Positions 55,099 through 62,693 of a stretch of 64,000 nucleotides of DNA are shown here, in pieces (positions within the stretch are counted from its first letter, which is position 1; each line of letters starts with the position of its first letter). The stretch lies in the NCBI RefSeq assembly GCF_020511115.1, contig NZ_JAJAVH010000001.1, positions 1-64,000 on the forward strand. Direction: 5' to 3'. The notes beneath the pieces are model-generated. The model was not told where the DNA came from, did not search any database, and saw nothing but the letters and a program-made list of their open reading frames with translations. A program made the position numbers and the translations under genes. The stretch is from Luteimonas panaciterrae. Its GTDB lineage: Bacteria; Pseudomonadota; Gammaproteobacteria; Xanthomonadales; Xanthomonadaceae.

Positions 55099-55218
55099 CT
55101 TGCATGTCTCCTCGTGGATAACGGTCGGTAGACCGGATTACAACGATGTAGTGATAAAGGTGATGAATCAGTGTTAAGACGGTGTGAAATCTTGCGACGG
55201 ACGACGCTTGGGACAACC

Positions 55219-56553
55219 TTACATCTTTTTCGACTTGTCACCGGCAGGGGTGGCGCCTGCCGACGGGGATTTGGAGCCGCTTGTCGCCGGCTTGGTATTT
55301 GCAGCAGGTTGAGGCGCCGGACTCGCGGTGGACGCAGGCGTGGCGGCGGGCGTGCCACCGGCGGCCTTGGCCTCATCCGCCAATTTCTGATCGGCGGCCG
55401 CGGCCAGTTCCTGGGCGGTGACCGGCTGCACGACGACCCGATGCGGCGCGCCGTCGTTGCCCAGCACCTGGGCGGTCTCGCCGATCGACAGCAGCTTGCC
55501 CAGGCCCGGGATGTCGGCGCCGACCGCATAGGTCTGGCCGTCCATGCCCACCAGATGCGCATCCTTCCCGCGCACGATGGAAATGATCCGGGTCGGCGGA
55601 GGCGGCGCGCTGGCCGCGGGCGGCGGCGCGTTGGTCGGGCCCTGGCCGATGGCCAGTGCCGTCTGGTTCTTCGGCACGATGCGGGTCAGGCCGCGCACGT
55701 CGCGCATGGCCCGCGACTGCGCCACGCGCTGCAGGGCGACCATGTCCGGGAAGTAGCCCGCGACCTCGACATTGCCCTCGCCCAGATAGCGGGTCTTGAT
55801 GTCCACGCCGGGCAGGGTGGTGCGCAGCACCTCGCCCACGTCGGCGGCGATCTGCTCGCCGGTGCGCAGGTTCAGCGCCACCGGCAGATCCTTCTCCTGG
55901 ATGCGGCGCTGGATCAGGTCGGTGGTGGCGCGGTCGGGGACGATGCCCGACAGGGTCTGGCCGGTGCCGTCGTTGGACAGCGCGCCCTTGTAGATATGGA
56001 AATCATGCACGAGCGCCTTGGCTTCGGCGTCGGTATCCACCTTCTGCTTCTGCGAAGGCATCACCGCGGCGAACACCGCCAGCGCCGCCAAGGACAGCAC
56101 CGCGATCGCGGCGATCATCGGCAGCCGGCGCATGCCGGCGCTGCTCACGCGCGCGGCGGCGGCGCTGAAACCGGTGTTGCCCGGTTGCAGGGTGGCCCAG
56201 CCCGGATCGTCCTCCGTGCCGTAGGCGATCGCGGCCTCGCCGATCTGGATGCGCTGCAACGGGCGCAGCTCGACCGGATCGCCGGGATTCAGCGGCTGGC
56301 CGTCGATGCGCAGCGGCGCGTCGAGCGCGCGCAATGAGGACACATCACCGAGCAGATTGATCAGGGCGTGATGACGGGCGACGCCCGCATCGGCCAAGAC
56401 GATGTCGCAGTCCTCGCCGCTGCCGACGAGGATCATTTCGCGTGCCGCCAGCGTGCGTCCCGCCCCGGCGTGCAGGCCCGACAAGATGCGCAGCACCTGC
56501 GTGCCATCCCCTTTCCCGGGGCCAGCGGTGGCGTTGTCGTGGCTGGAAGACAT
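55219..56553 (-). CDS. sctD: T3SS inner-membrane ring protein SctD
   Basis: A 444-residue bitopic protein. An N-terminal FHA-like domain (about 20-110, LRILSGLHAGAGRTLAARE, ILVGSGEDCDIVLAD) is followed by one membrane helix (about 145-165) and a periplasmic part of ring-building repeats (from about 185). The C-terminal 70 residues are Ala/Pro/Thr/Lys-rich and end DKSKKM, a low-complexity tail longer than usual. The ATG at 56553 was chosen; a GTG at 56565 is in frame. Palindrome site 3 stands about 50 bases upstream. Confidence 0.9.
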   Translation of the reverse strand: MSSSHDNATAGPGKGDGTQVLRILSGLHAGAGRTLAAREMILVGSGEDCDIVLADAGVARHHALINLLGDVSSLRALDAPLRIDGQPLNPGDPVELRPLQRIQIGEAAIAYGTEDDPGWATLQPGNTGFSAAAARVSSAGMRRLPMIAAIAVLSLAALAVFAAVMPSQKQKVDTDAEAKALVHDFHIYKGALSNDGTGQTLSGIVPDRATTDLIQRRIQEKDLPVALNLRTGEQIAADVGEVLRTTLPGVDIKTRYLGEGNVEVAGYFPDMVALQRVAQSRAMRDVRGLTRIVPKNQTALAIGQGPTNAPPPAASAPPPPTRIISIVRGKDAHLVGMDGQTYAVGADIPGLGKLLSIGETAQVLGNDGAPHRVVVQPVTAQELAAAADQKLADEAKAAGGTPAATPASTASPAPQPAANTKPATSGSKSPSAGATPAGDKSKKM

Positions 56554-56600
56554 GGTTCGACTCACTTGCGGATGATCTACCGCGGTTTGTGACTTAGCTA

Positions 56601-56618
56601 CCTAGGGAATTCCCGAGT
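56601..56618 (-). promoter_or_regulatory. CCTAGGG-N4-CCCGAG palindrome, site 3 (before sctD)
   Basis: TACCTAGGG (56599-56607), AATT, CCCGAGT (56612-56618). The near half is identical to site 2 and the far half matches CCCTAGG at 5 of 7 positions. It lies about 55 bases upstream of the sctD start, with the conserved half toward the gene. Confidence 0.58.
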
Positions 56619-56715
56619 CTGTCGCGTCGTGACCGTCTTGAACATCACTGTCCGGCACGAACGATGGACCCGGTTTGCCTAATTCGGGATGAACCCGGAG
56701 TAGGCGAAACGGGCA

Positions 56716-56745
56716 CCGCATTCAGGCATTTCTGCCTGAATGCGG
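56716..56745. terminator. Perfect hairpin between sctV and sctD
   Basis: CCGCATTCAGGCA (56716-56728) pairs with TGCCTGAATGCGG (56733-56745) around TTTC, 51 bases beyond the sctV stop. Without a U-run it is more likely a processing or attenuation hairpin. The gap also holds the sctD promoter. Confidence 0.5.
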
Positions 56746-56795
56746 GGTCGGCGCGTCCTTGTGCCGGAAACCTCGTTACTGCCTTGAGGCTTCCC

Positions 56796-58847
56796 TCATG
56801 CGTTGATCTGCCCGGCCTGCACGATGCGCAGATCCGGAGCGAGCTCCTGATACGACAGGACCGGCAGATCGAAGAAATCCACTTCCATCAGCTTGCGCAG
56901 GTGGCGTCTCACATCCAGCGAGCACAGCAGCACCGGGCGCACGCCGGCTGCCTGCCGCGCCAGATGCGAGCGCACCTCGCTGCCCAGGCGCGCGGCCAGT
57001 TCCGGCGAGATCGCCAGCTGGCTGGCGCCGCCGGCCACGCGCACCGACTGCCGCAGCTTGTCTTCCAGTTCCGGATGGATCAGCAACACGTGCAGTGTGC
57101 GGTCGGCGTCAGCATAGCGATCGGCGATCTCGCGCTTCAGGGCCACGCGCACATATTCGGTGAGCAGCACCACGTCCTTCTCGCGCCCGCCGACATCCGT
57201 GATCGCCTCGAAGGCATCGCGCAGGTTGCGCACCGGCACGCCTTCCTCGGCGAGGCGGCGCAGCACGTCGGCCACGCGCTGCGGCGCGACCACGCGCAGC
57301 ATTTCCTTCACCAGATCGGGGTAGTCGCGCTGCATGCGCGCGAACAGGTTCGAGGTTTCCTGGATGCCGATGAAGCTGCCCATGCGGCGCTGCAGGGCGG
57401 CGCGCACGTGGTCGGTGATCACATCCAGCGGCGCGCGCGTGTCCTCGCCGGCCTCGCTCACCCACTCGCCGGCCAGCGGCGGGAAGAAGCCGGCCAGCTT
57501 GGGCGCGGCATCGCTGGGCATGCGCGGCACGCGGAAATGCGCGTCGAAACGCAGGCGCCCGGAAGCCACGCGGGCGCCATGCGCGCTGAGGCGGTATTCG
57601 CCTTCGCCGAGCGCTTCGTTCGCGCGCACCTGCGGCGTCGGCACCGGCACGCCGAATTCCTCGCGCATCTTCTGCGTGATCTCGGTGATGCGCGCGCGCA
57701 CGGGCTCGTTGCCGCCGGCGGCCGACAGTGCCGGCGCCAGTTCGAGCAACAGCGGCGCGGGCGGGGCGAGGTCCTCGGCTTCGACCTGCTTGTGCACGCC
57801 CGCCACTTCCTCCTCGGTGACGCGGAAGGCGCGGCGCAGCAGTTCGAAATGATGGCGATAGCGCCAGGCCGACATCGTCAGCAGGGCCGCGCCCAGCACC
57901 AGGAACACCTGCCAGGGGAATCCCGGCACGAACATCATCAGCAAGGCCAGGCAGCCGGTGATCAGCATCACGCGCGGCTGTCCGGAGATCTGCCGGGTGA
58001 TCGCCTCGCCGAGGTGCCGGTCGTCCTGCTCGCCCGCGGTGCGCGTCACCACCAGGCCCGCGGCGATCGTGGCGAGGATGGCGGGAATCTGCGACACCAG
58101 GCCGTCGCCGATGGTGAGGATGCTGTAGGTGTGCGTCGCGGTGCCGAGGTCCATGCCATGTTGCAGCACGCCGACCGCCAGACCACCGAGCAGGTTGATG
58201 ATGATGATGACGATGCCGGCGATGGCATCGCCCTTCACGAACTTCATCGCACCGTCGAGGCTGCCGTGCAGCTGGCTTTCCACTTCCAGCAGGCGGCGCT
58301 TGCGGCGCGCTTCGTCCTTGTCGATCAGTCCCGAGCGCAGGTCCGAGTCGATCGACAGCTGCTTGCCGGGCATGGCGTCGAGGGTGAAGCGCGCGGCCAC
58401 TTCCGCCACGCGCTCGGCGCCCTTGGCGACGACGATGAACTGCACCACGGTGATGATCAGGAACACCACCAGGCCCACCACCAGATTGCCGCCGGCCACC
58501 ATGGTGCCGAAGGTGTTGACGATGTGGCCGGCCTCGGCGTTGAGCAGGATCGAGCGCGTGATCGCGATCGACAGCGCCAGCCGGAACAGCGTGGTCAGCA
58601 GCAGCACGCTCGGGAAGCTGGAGAACGCGACGGGCGTGGGGATGTAGATCGACAGCAGCAGCAGGCCGAAGCCGATCGAGATGTTGAACGCCACCAGGAT
58701 GTCGATCGCGATCAACGGCAGCGGCAGGATCATCACGCTGATGATCGTCACCGCCGCGAAGGCGAGGACGATGTCGCTGTAGCCGGTGCGCAGGCGCGGC
58801 CCGGTCCCGGCCGGGGCGGCCATGATGGATTCGATCAGTGAGCGCAT
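56796..58847 (-). CDS. sctV: T3SS export gate protein SctV
   Basis: A 683-residue export-gate protein. The first half is 7-8 membrane helices with the family signature DAMPGKQLSIDSDL and the cytosolic FHIPEP-like loop around ARRKRRLLEVESQLHGSLDG. The second half is the nonameric cytosolic ring (from about 345) with REEFGVPVPTPQVRANEAL and the C-terminal VLSYQELAPD. Length and sequence fit non-flagellar SctV. It is transcribed away from the FliO-like gene. Confidence 0.96.
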   Translation of the reverse strand: MRSLIESIMAAPAGTGPRLRTGYSDIVLAFAAVTIISVMILPLPLIAIDILVAFNISIGFGLLLLSIYIPTPVAFSSFPSVLLLTTLFRLALSIAITRSILLNAEAGHIVNTFGTMVAGGNLVVGLVVFLIITVVQFIVVAKGAERVAEVAARFTLDAMPGKQLSIDSDLRSGLIDKDEARRKRRLLEVESQLHGSLDGAMKFVKGDAIAGIVIIIINLLGGLAVGVLQHGMDLGTATHTYSILTIGDGLVSQIPAILATIAAGLVVTRTAGEQDDRHLGEAITRQISGQPRVMLITGCLALLMMFVPGFPWQVFLVLGAALLTMSAWRYRHHFELLRRAFRVTEEEVAGVHKQVEAEDLAPPAPLLLELAPALSAAGGNEPVRARITEITQKMREEFGVPVPTPQVRANEALGEGEYRLSAHGARVASGRLRFDAHFRVPRMPSDAAPKLAGFFPPLAGEWVSEAGEDTRAPLDVITDHVRAALQRRMGSFIGIQETSNLFARMQRDYPDLVKEMLRVVAPQRVADVLRRLAEEGVPVRNLRDAFEAITDVGGREKDVVLLTEYVRVALKREIADRYADADRTLHVLLIHPELEDKLRQSVRVAGGASQLAISPELAARLGSEVRSHLARQAAGVRPVLLCSLDVRRHLRKLMEVDFFDLPVLSYQELAPDLRIVQAGQINA

Positions 58848-59155
58848 GGGCGGTCTCCGCGGACGTCGGTCATTGCGAAAGCGTCGCCTGCGCGCAGCCC
58901 GTCAGCATCCGGGCATGCCCGGAAAGAAAGGGAAACCGTAACGCCTCGCCCTGCGGCGAGATCGCGAACCTGGCGCATTCTTCCCCTGACCTCATGCGTC
59001 ACAAATTGGCGAATCACGATATACCGCCGGCGAGTTGAAGGCGTGAAGATGGTGTGACGACGGCGCGACAAAGCCCACTGCGCTCATCTAGATGTATTCG
59101 GGAATCGGACCGGAGAAAGGTCGGAGCGAAACCGGGACTTTAGCATCACAAAATC
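58848..59155. other. Gene-free stretch before sctV
   Basis: About 308 bases. The left end is an untranslated region of sctV; AT-richer sequence near 59140-59160 (TTAAGATTTTGTGATG on the minus strand) could hold a promoter. The CCTAGGG palindrome found before sctD is not present here. No gene or repeat is recognised. Confidence 0.4.
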
Positions 59156-59629
59156 TTAACGTGAGCGGGGTATACCGGTGCCCTCGACCGCGGGGGGGGC
59201 TGCCGGTTCGGGGGTCTCCGGCGCGACCAGATCGCCGGGGTCGAGATCCGTGATGAATGTCACGCCTTGGCCCGCCACTCCCACGGCGAACACCCGTCCG
59301 GACCGTGATTTGACCAGCACGATCCGCTCCCTCGGGCCCACGGGAAGAATCTGTAGGATCGTCAGCGGGGTGGCGTTCTGCCCGGTCAGGCCGAAACGTC
59401 TCCGCGCGACATGCAGTACGGCAAACAGGGCGAGAATGATCAAAGCCAGCGGCAGCACAATCCCGAGCAGTTCGCCCGTCATGGACGGCGCGTCGGCCGG
59501 TGCGCCCGCCGCTGGCGTCGAGGCGGTGGCGGCGGCCAGTACCGGGCCGGCCCAGCCGCAGACCAGGGGGATGAGGATGGCCGGCAACCAGGACCGGAAC
59601 ACTCGGATTTGCGAACGATTTGAGGGCAT
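59156..59629 (-). CDS. FliO-like protein in the T3SS island
   Basis: A 157-residue protein: signal-like N-terminus (about 1-33, IPLVCGWAGPVLAAA), a short linker, one membrane helix (about 55-75) and a cytosolic FliO-type domain, PLTILQILPVGPRERIVLV then RSGRVFAVGVAGQGVTFITD. Flagellar FliO promotes assembly of the FliP-FliQ-FliR export gate. Non-flagellar T3SS normally lack it. No other flagellar gene lies nearby, and the window contains SctR and SctS, so it may assist their assembly. It is upstream of and co-directional with sctV and divergent from the histidine kinase. Confidence 0.78.
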   Translation of the reverse strand: MPSNRSQIRVFRSWLPAILIPLVCGWAGPVLAAATASTPAAGAPADAPSMTGELLGIVLPLALIILALFAVLHVARRRFGLTGQNATPLTILQILPVGPRERIVLVKSRSGRVFAVGVAGQGVTFITDLDPGDLVAPETPEPAAPPAVEGTGIPRSR

Positions 59630-59740
59630 GGGACCCGGCGGGACGGAGCGGACAAGCGGCGATTACCGTAGCAGGGCGTCCGTGCGCTGTCGTCTGCATG
59701 CCGGTTCGCGGCCAGAACGACCGGCATCGGCGGCCGCGCC

Positions 59741-60826
59741 ATGAGCGCGCCCCGCGCCAAGCCGCACCCCGTTGCCGGACCCGGCCCGCTGCTGGAAGCC
59801 GTGCCCTTCGCCTGCGCCGCCTACGCGGACAAGGACGGCGCCCTGGTGGCGGCCAACCAGCGCTTCCTCGATGCCTTCTCGGCCCTGCCCGAGCACGTCC
59901 GCCGCGACGCCCTGCTGGCCGCGCTGCACGCCGATGCCGTCGGCGCCGACGCGCCGCCGCAGGAAGTACACACCCCGCACAGCGGACGCTGGTACGCACT
60001 GCACTGGGGCAAGGCCGAGCACGACGGGCAAGCCCTGTCGGTGCTCACCGCGGTCGACATCAGCGAACGCATCGAGGCGCTGGATTCGCGCAAGAGCCAG
60101 CAGGAGAAGCTGCTGTTCACCTCGCGCATGATGTCCGTCGGCGAGATGGCGGCCACGCTGGCGCACGAGTTGAACCAGCCGCTCGCCGCGATCATGAATT
60201 ATTTGAACGGCAGCCTGCGCCTGGTCGGCCAGGCGGGCGGCTCCGCGCAGGTGAGCCCCGCGAAACTGGAGCACGCCCTCACCGCCGCGCGCACGCAGGC
60301 CGAGCACGCCTCGGCGGTGATCGCGCGCGTGCGCGAGTTCGTGCGCGCGCGCGAGCCCAAGCGCAGCGAGCAGGATGTCAGCGTGATGGCCGCCACCGTC
60401 ATGGAACTGCTGCGTCTGGAAGCCGAGCGCCTGCAATTGCGCATCGACGTGCTGTTGGCGCCCTCGCTGCCGCCGGTGTACGCCGATCGCGTGATGATCG
60501 AGCAGGTGCTGCTGAACCTGACCAAGAACGCGATCGAAGCGATGCGTGAAGTGCCCGCAGCACAGCGCGAACTGCGCATCGAAGGCCGCGTCAATCTCGA
60601 CGACGAGGTGGAAGTGCGCGTCGCCGATCGCGGCGCCGGTCTCACTTCCGCGCAACAAGGCCAGCTGTTCTCGCCGTTCTTCACCACCAAGAACGACGGA
60701 CTCGGCATCGGGCTGGCGATTTGCCGCTCGATTATCGAATACCACAAGGGCCGGCTATTCTTCGAACCGCGCGAGGGCGGCGGCAGCATCTTCGGTTTCA
60801 CCCTCCCGCGATTTGGTGAGAGGTGA
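59741..60826 (+). CDS. PAS-type sensor histidine kinase (FixL-like)
   Basis: A 361-residue kinase without membrane segments. A PAS-like region (about 15-108) precedes the HisKA helix with His142 in TLAHELNQPLAAIMNY, then the HATPase domain (NLTKNAIEAM, VADRGAGL, FFTTKNDGLGIGLAI). It is cytosolic, and haem-binding residues are not evident, so the signal is unknown. The response regulator begins 3 bases downstream and sctQ overlaps that gene, so the pair probably controls the T3SS. Confidence 0.9.
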   Translation: MSAPRAKPHPVAGPGPLLEAVPFACAAYADKDGALVAANQRFLDAFSALPEHVRRDALLAALHADAVGADAPPQEVHTPHSGRWYALHWGKAEHDGQALSVLTAVDISERIEALDSRKSQQEKLLFTSRMMSVGEMAATLAHELNQPLAAIMNYLNGSLRLVGQAGGSAQVSPAKLEHALTAARTQAEHASAVIARVREFVRAREPKRSEQDVSVMAATVMELLRLEAERLQLRIDVLLAPSLPPVYADRVMIEQVLLNLTKNAIEAMREVPAAQRELRIEGRVNLDDEVEVRVADRGAGLTSAQQGQLFSPFFTTKNDGLGIGLAICRSIIEYHKGRLFFEPREGGGSIFGFTLPRFGER

Positions 60827-60829
60827 TCC

Positions 60830-61441
60830 ATGGGTGAAACACAAGAAGCACGCATCTATCTCGTCGACGACAACGACGGTTTCCGCGATTCCACCGCGTG
60901 GCTGTTGGAAACGGCGGGATTCGAGGTGCAGGCCTTCGCCTCCGGCCCGGCCTTCCTGGAAGCGCAGGCGGGCACGCGCCCGGCCGAAGCGCCCGAATGC
61001 CTGATCTCCGATATCCGCATGCCGGAAATGAGCGGCCTGCAATTGCAGGAAGAACTGCTGCACCGCGGCATCGCGCTGCCGCTGGTGTTCGTGACCGCGC
61101 ACGGCGACGTGCCGCTGGCGGTGGAGGCGATGCGCAAGGGCGCGTCCAACTTCCTCGAGAAGCCCTTCGACGACGAAGCGCTGATCGAAGCGATCCGCGC
61201 CGCGCTGGTCAACGCGCGCAACCGTCATGCGGCCGGCGCGCAGGCCGATTGCCTGGCCAAGCTGAGCCCCCGCGAACGCCAGGTGCTCGACCTCGTGGTG
61301 GCCAGCAAGCCGAACAAGATCATCGCCGACGTGCTTGGCATCAGCATCAAGACCGTGGAACTGCATCGCGCGAACATGATGAACAAACTCGGGGTACGCT
61401 CGCTGCCCGAATTGATGAAGGTAGCGCTGGGACATGGGTGA
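60830..61441 (+). CDS. FixJ-family response regulator
   Basis: A 203-residue response regulator. The receiver domain has DD13-14, phospho-acceptor Asp61 (LISDIRMPEMSG), Thr in FVTAHGD and Lys in LEKPFDD. The LuxR-type HTH is at about 140-195 (LSPRERQVLDLVVAS, LGISIKTVELHRANMM). It is cognate to the kinase just upstream. The sctQ start lies inside its last codons (8-base overlap), so its translation is coupled to the T3SS genes. Confidence 0.92.
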   Translation: MGETQEARIYLVDDNDGFRDSTAWLLETAGFEVQAFASGPAFLEAQAGTRPAEAPECLISDIRMPEMSGLQLQEELLHRGIALPLVFVTAHGDVPLAVEAMRKGASNFLEKPFDDEALIEAIRAALVNARNRHAAGAQADCLAKLSPRERQVLDLVVASKPNKIIADVLGISIKTVELHRANMMNKLGVRSLPELMKVALGHG

Positions 61442-62504
61442 AGCCGCCGTAGCCACGCAACAGACCGCATCGCTGCGCGGACGCGTTCCGGCGCTGCGTC
61501 CGCTGCAGGCGCAGGCATTGCGGCGCTTCTTCGGCAGCGCGCAGCGCTGGTTCCTCAACGATGGCGGCATGCTCACGTTCTGGCCAGGCACGGCCGGCAC
61601 GGCCGCCGAAACCTTCTACGTGGACGCCGACGGCACCGTGCTGCCGCTGCGCCTGGACGCCGGCGCGCCGCCGCAGCCGGGGCTGCGCTGGAGCGATTAC
61701 AGCGGACGCTCGCGCATGCTGGCCTGGAGCCTCGCGCACGAACCGCAGCTGATGCGGCTGAGCGAAGGGCTCGGCATCTCGCTGCTGCCGGTGGCGGAAT
61801 CCCCACAGCCCGACGACGACGACGCGCTCTGGTTCAGTTTCTCCATCGACGACGAGCCCGCCGAGGGCGGCGCGCCGCAGCCGGCGCGCACGCGCGGCGC
61901 GATCCGCTTCCCGACCGCGTGGCTGGATCGCCTGCTGGCCCGCGCCGAACCGGTCTACGCCGACGATCCGCTGCCCGAGGTCGCGCAGTGGCTGGATCTG
62001 CCCGCCCAGGTGACGCTGGAATGCGTCGGGCCGGTCCTCGATCAGGACGAATGGGACGAATTGCAGCCCGGCGACGTGATCCTTGCCGGCAACCGCCGCG
62101 CGCCGCCGGTGTTCGAAGCCCATGCCCGCGGCCGCGCCTGGCCGCTCGCGCCGACACCGGGAGGCTGGCGCGTCGAAGCCGACGCCAGGACGGTGACCAC
62201 ACCCAGATATCCGGAGCTCTACATGACGATGAACGAATCCGACCTTCCCGAAGAAGACGGCGGCGAAGCCGCGGTCGAAGACCATCCGGCGCGCCGCCTG
62301 CCGGTGCAGGTGGTGTTCGACATCGGCCAGATCGAACTGACGGTGGGCGATCTGGCTTCGCTGCAGCCGGGCTACGTGTTCGCGCTGCCCGCGCATCTGG
62401 AAGGCGCCAACGTGACCATCCGCGCCAACGGCAGCCGTGCCGGACGTGGCGAAATCGTGGCTGTGGGCGACACGCTCGGCGTGCGGTTGTTGGCATGGGG
62501 CTAG
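61434..62504 (+). CDS. sctQ: T3SS sorting-platform protein SctQ
   Basis: A 356-residue SpoA/FliN-like protein that forms the cytosolic pods. The N-terminal half is divergent, and two surface-presentation domains are at the C-terminal half: about 195-255 and the final about 285-356 (LPVQVVFDIGQIELTVGDLA, RGEIVAVGDTLGVRLL). It overlaps the response regulator by 8 bases. An internal start at 62223 probably yields a separate short form. A repeat element separates it from sctR. Confidence 0.88.
   Translation: MGEAAVATQQTASLRGRVPALRPLQAQALRRFFGSAQRWFLNDGGMLTFWPGTAGTAAETFYVDADGTVLPLRLDAGAPPQPGLRWSDYSGRSRMLAWSLAHEPQLMRLSEGLGISLLPVAESPQPDDDDALWFSFSIDDEPAEGGAPQPARTRGAIRFPTAWLDRLLARAEPVYADDPLPEVAQWLDLPAQVTLECVGPVLDQDEWDELQPGDVILAGNRRAPPVFEAHARGRAWPLAPTPGGWRVEADARTVTTPRYPELYMTMNESDLPEEDGGEAAVEDHPARRLPVQVVFDIGQIELTVGDLASLQPGYVFALPAHLEGANVTIRANGSRAGRGEIVAVGDTLGVRLLAWG
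62223..62504 (+). CDS. sctQ-C: Internal translation product SctQ-C
   Basis: GGAG (62213-62216) stands 6 bases before an in-frame ATG at 62223, within sctQ. The product would be 93 residues (MTMNESDLPEEDGGEAA onward) containing the last SpoA domain. In Yersinia YscQ, Salmonella SpaO and others, such an internal start gives a short form needed for assembly of the sorting platform. Confidence 0.65.
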   Translation: MTMNESDLPEEDGGEAAVEDHPARRLPVQVVFDIGQIELTVGDLASLQPGYVFALPAHLEGANVTIRANGSRAGRGEIVAVGDTLGVRLLAWG

Positions 62505-62550
62505 TGCCTTGCTTTCCTTCCTCCTCCGGGGGAAGTTGGCGCGAAGCGCC

Positions 62551-62616
62551 GGATGAGGGCGGGAAAATCCCGGCTCGCGGGAACGTTCCACGACAAGTGA
62601 TTTCCCGCCCTCATCC
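62551..62616. repeat. Inverted-repeat element in the sctQ-sctR gap
   Basis: GGATGAGGGCGGGAAA (62551-62566) is perfectly inverted at 62601-62616. Flanking sequence includes a second hairpin, CTTCTCCCAAGGGGAGAAG (62632-62650). The 189-base gap is unusual between these two genes. The element looks like a dispersed palindromic repeat of this group of organisms; another CTCTCCC...GGGAGAG copy may be the terminator at 15568. Confidence 0.75.
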
Positions 62617-62693
62617 GCCCCTGCGGGGCACCTTCTCCCAAGGGGAGAAGGAACACAAAACCTTCGGTCCACTGACAGGCAGGCCCTGACCTT

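Noticed and set aside
56664-58841. Long plus-strand frame opposite sctV
   Set aside because: His/Gln/Arg-rich shadow translation; the minus frame is an unambiguous SctV.
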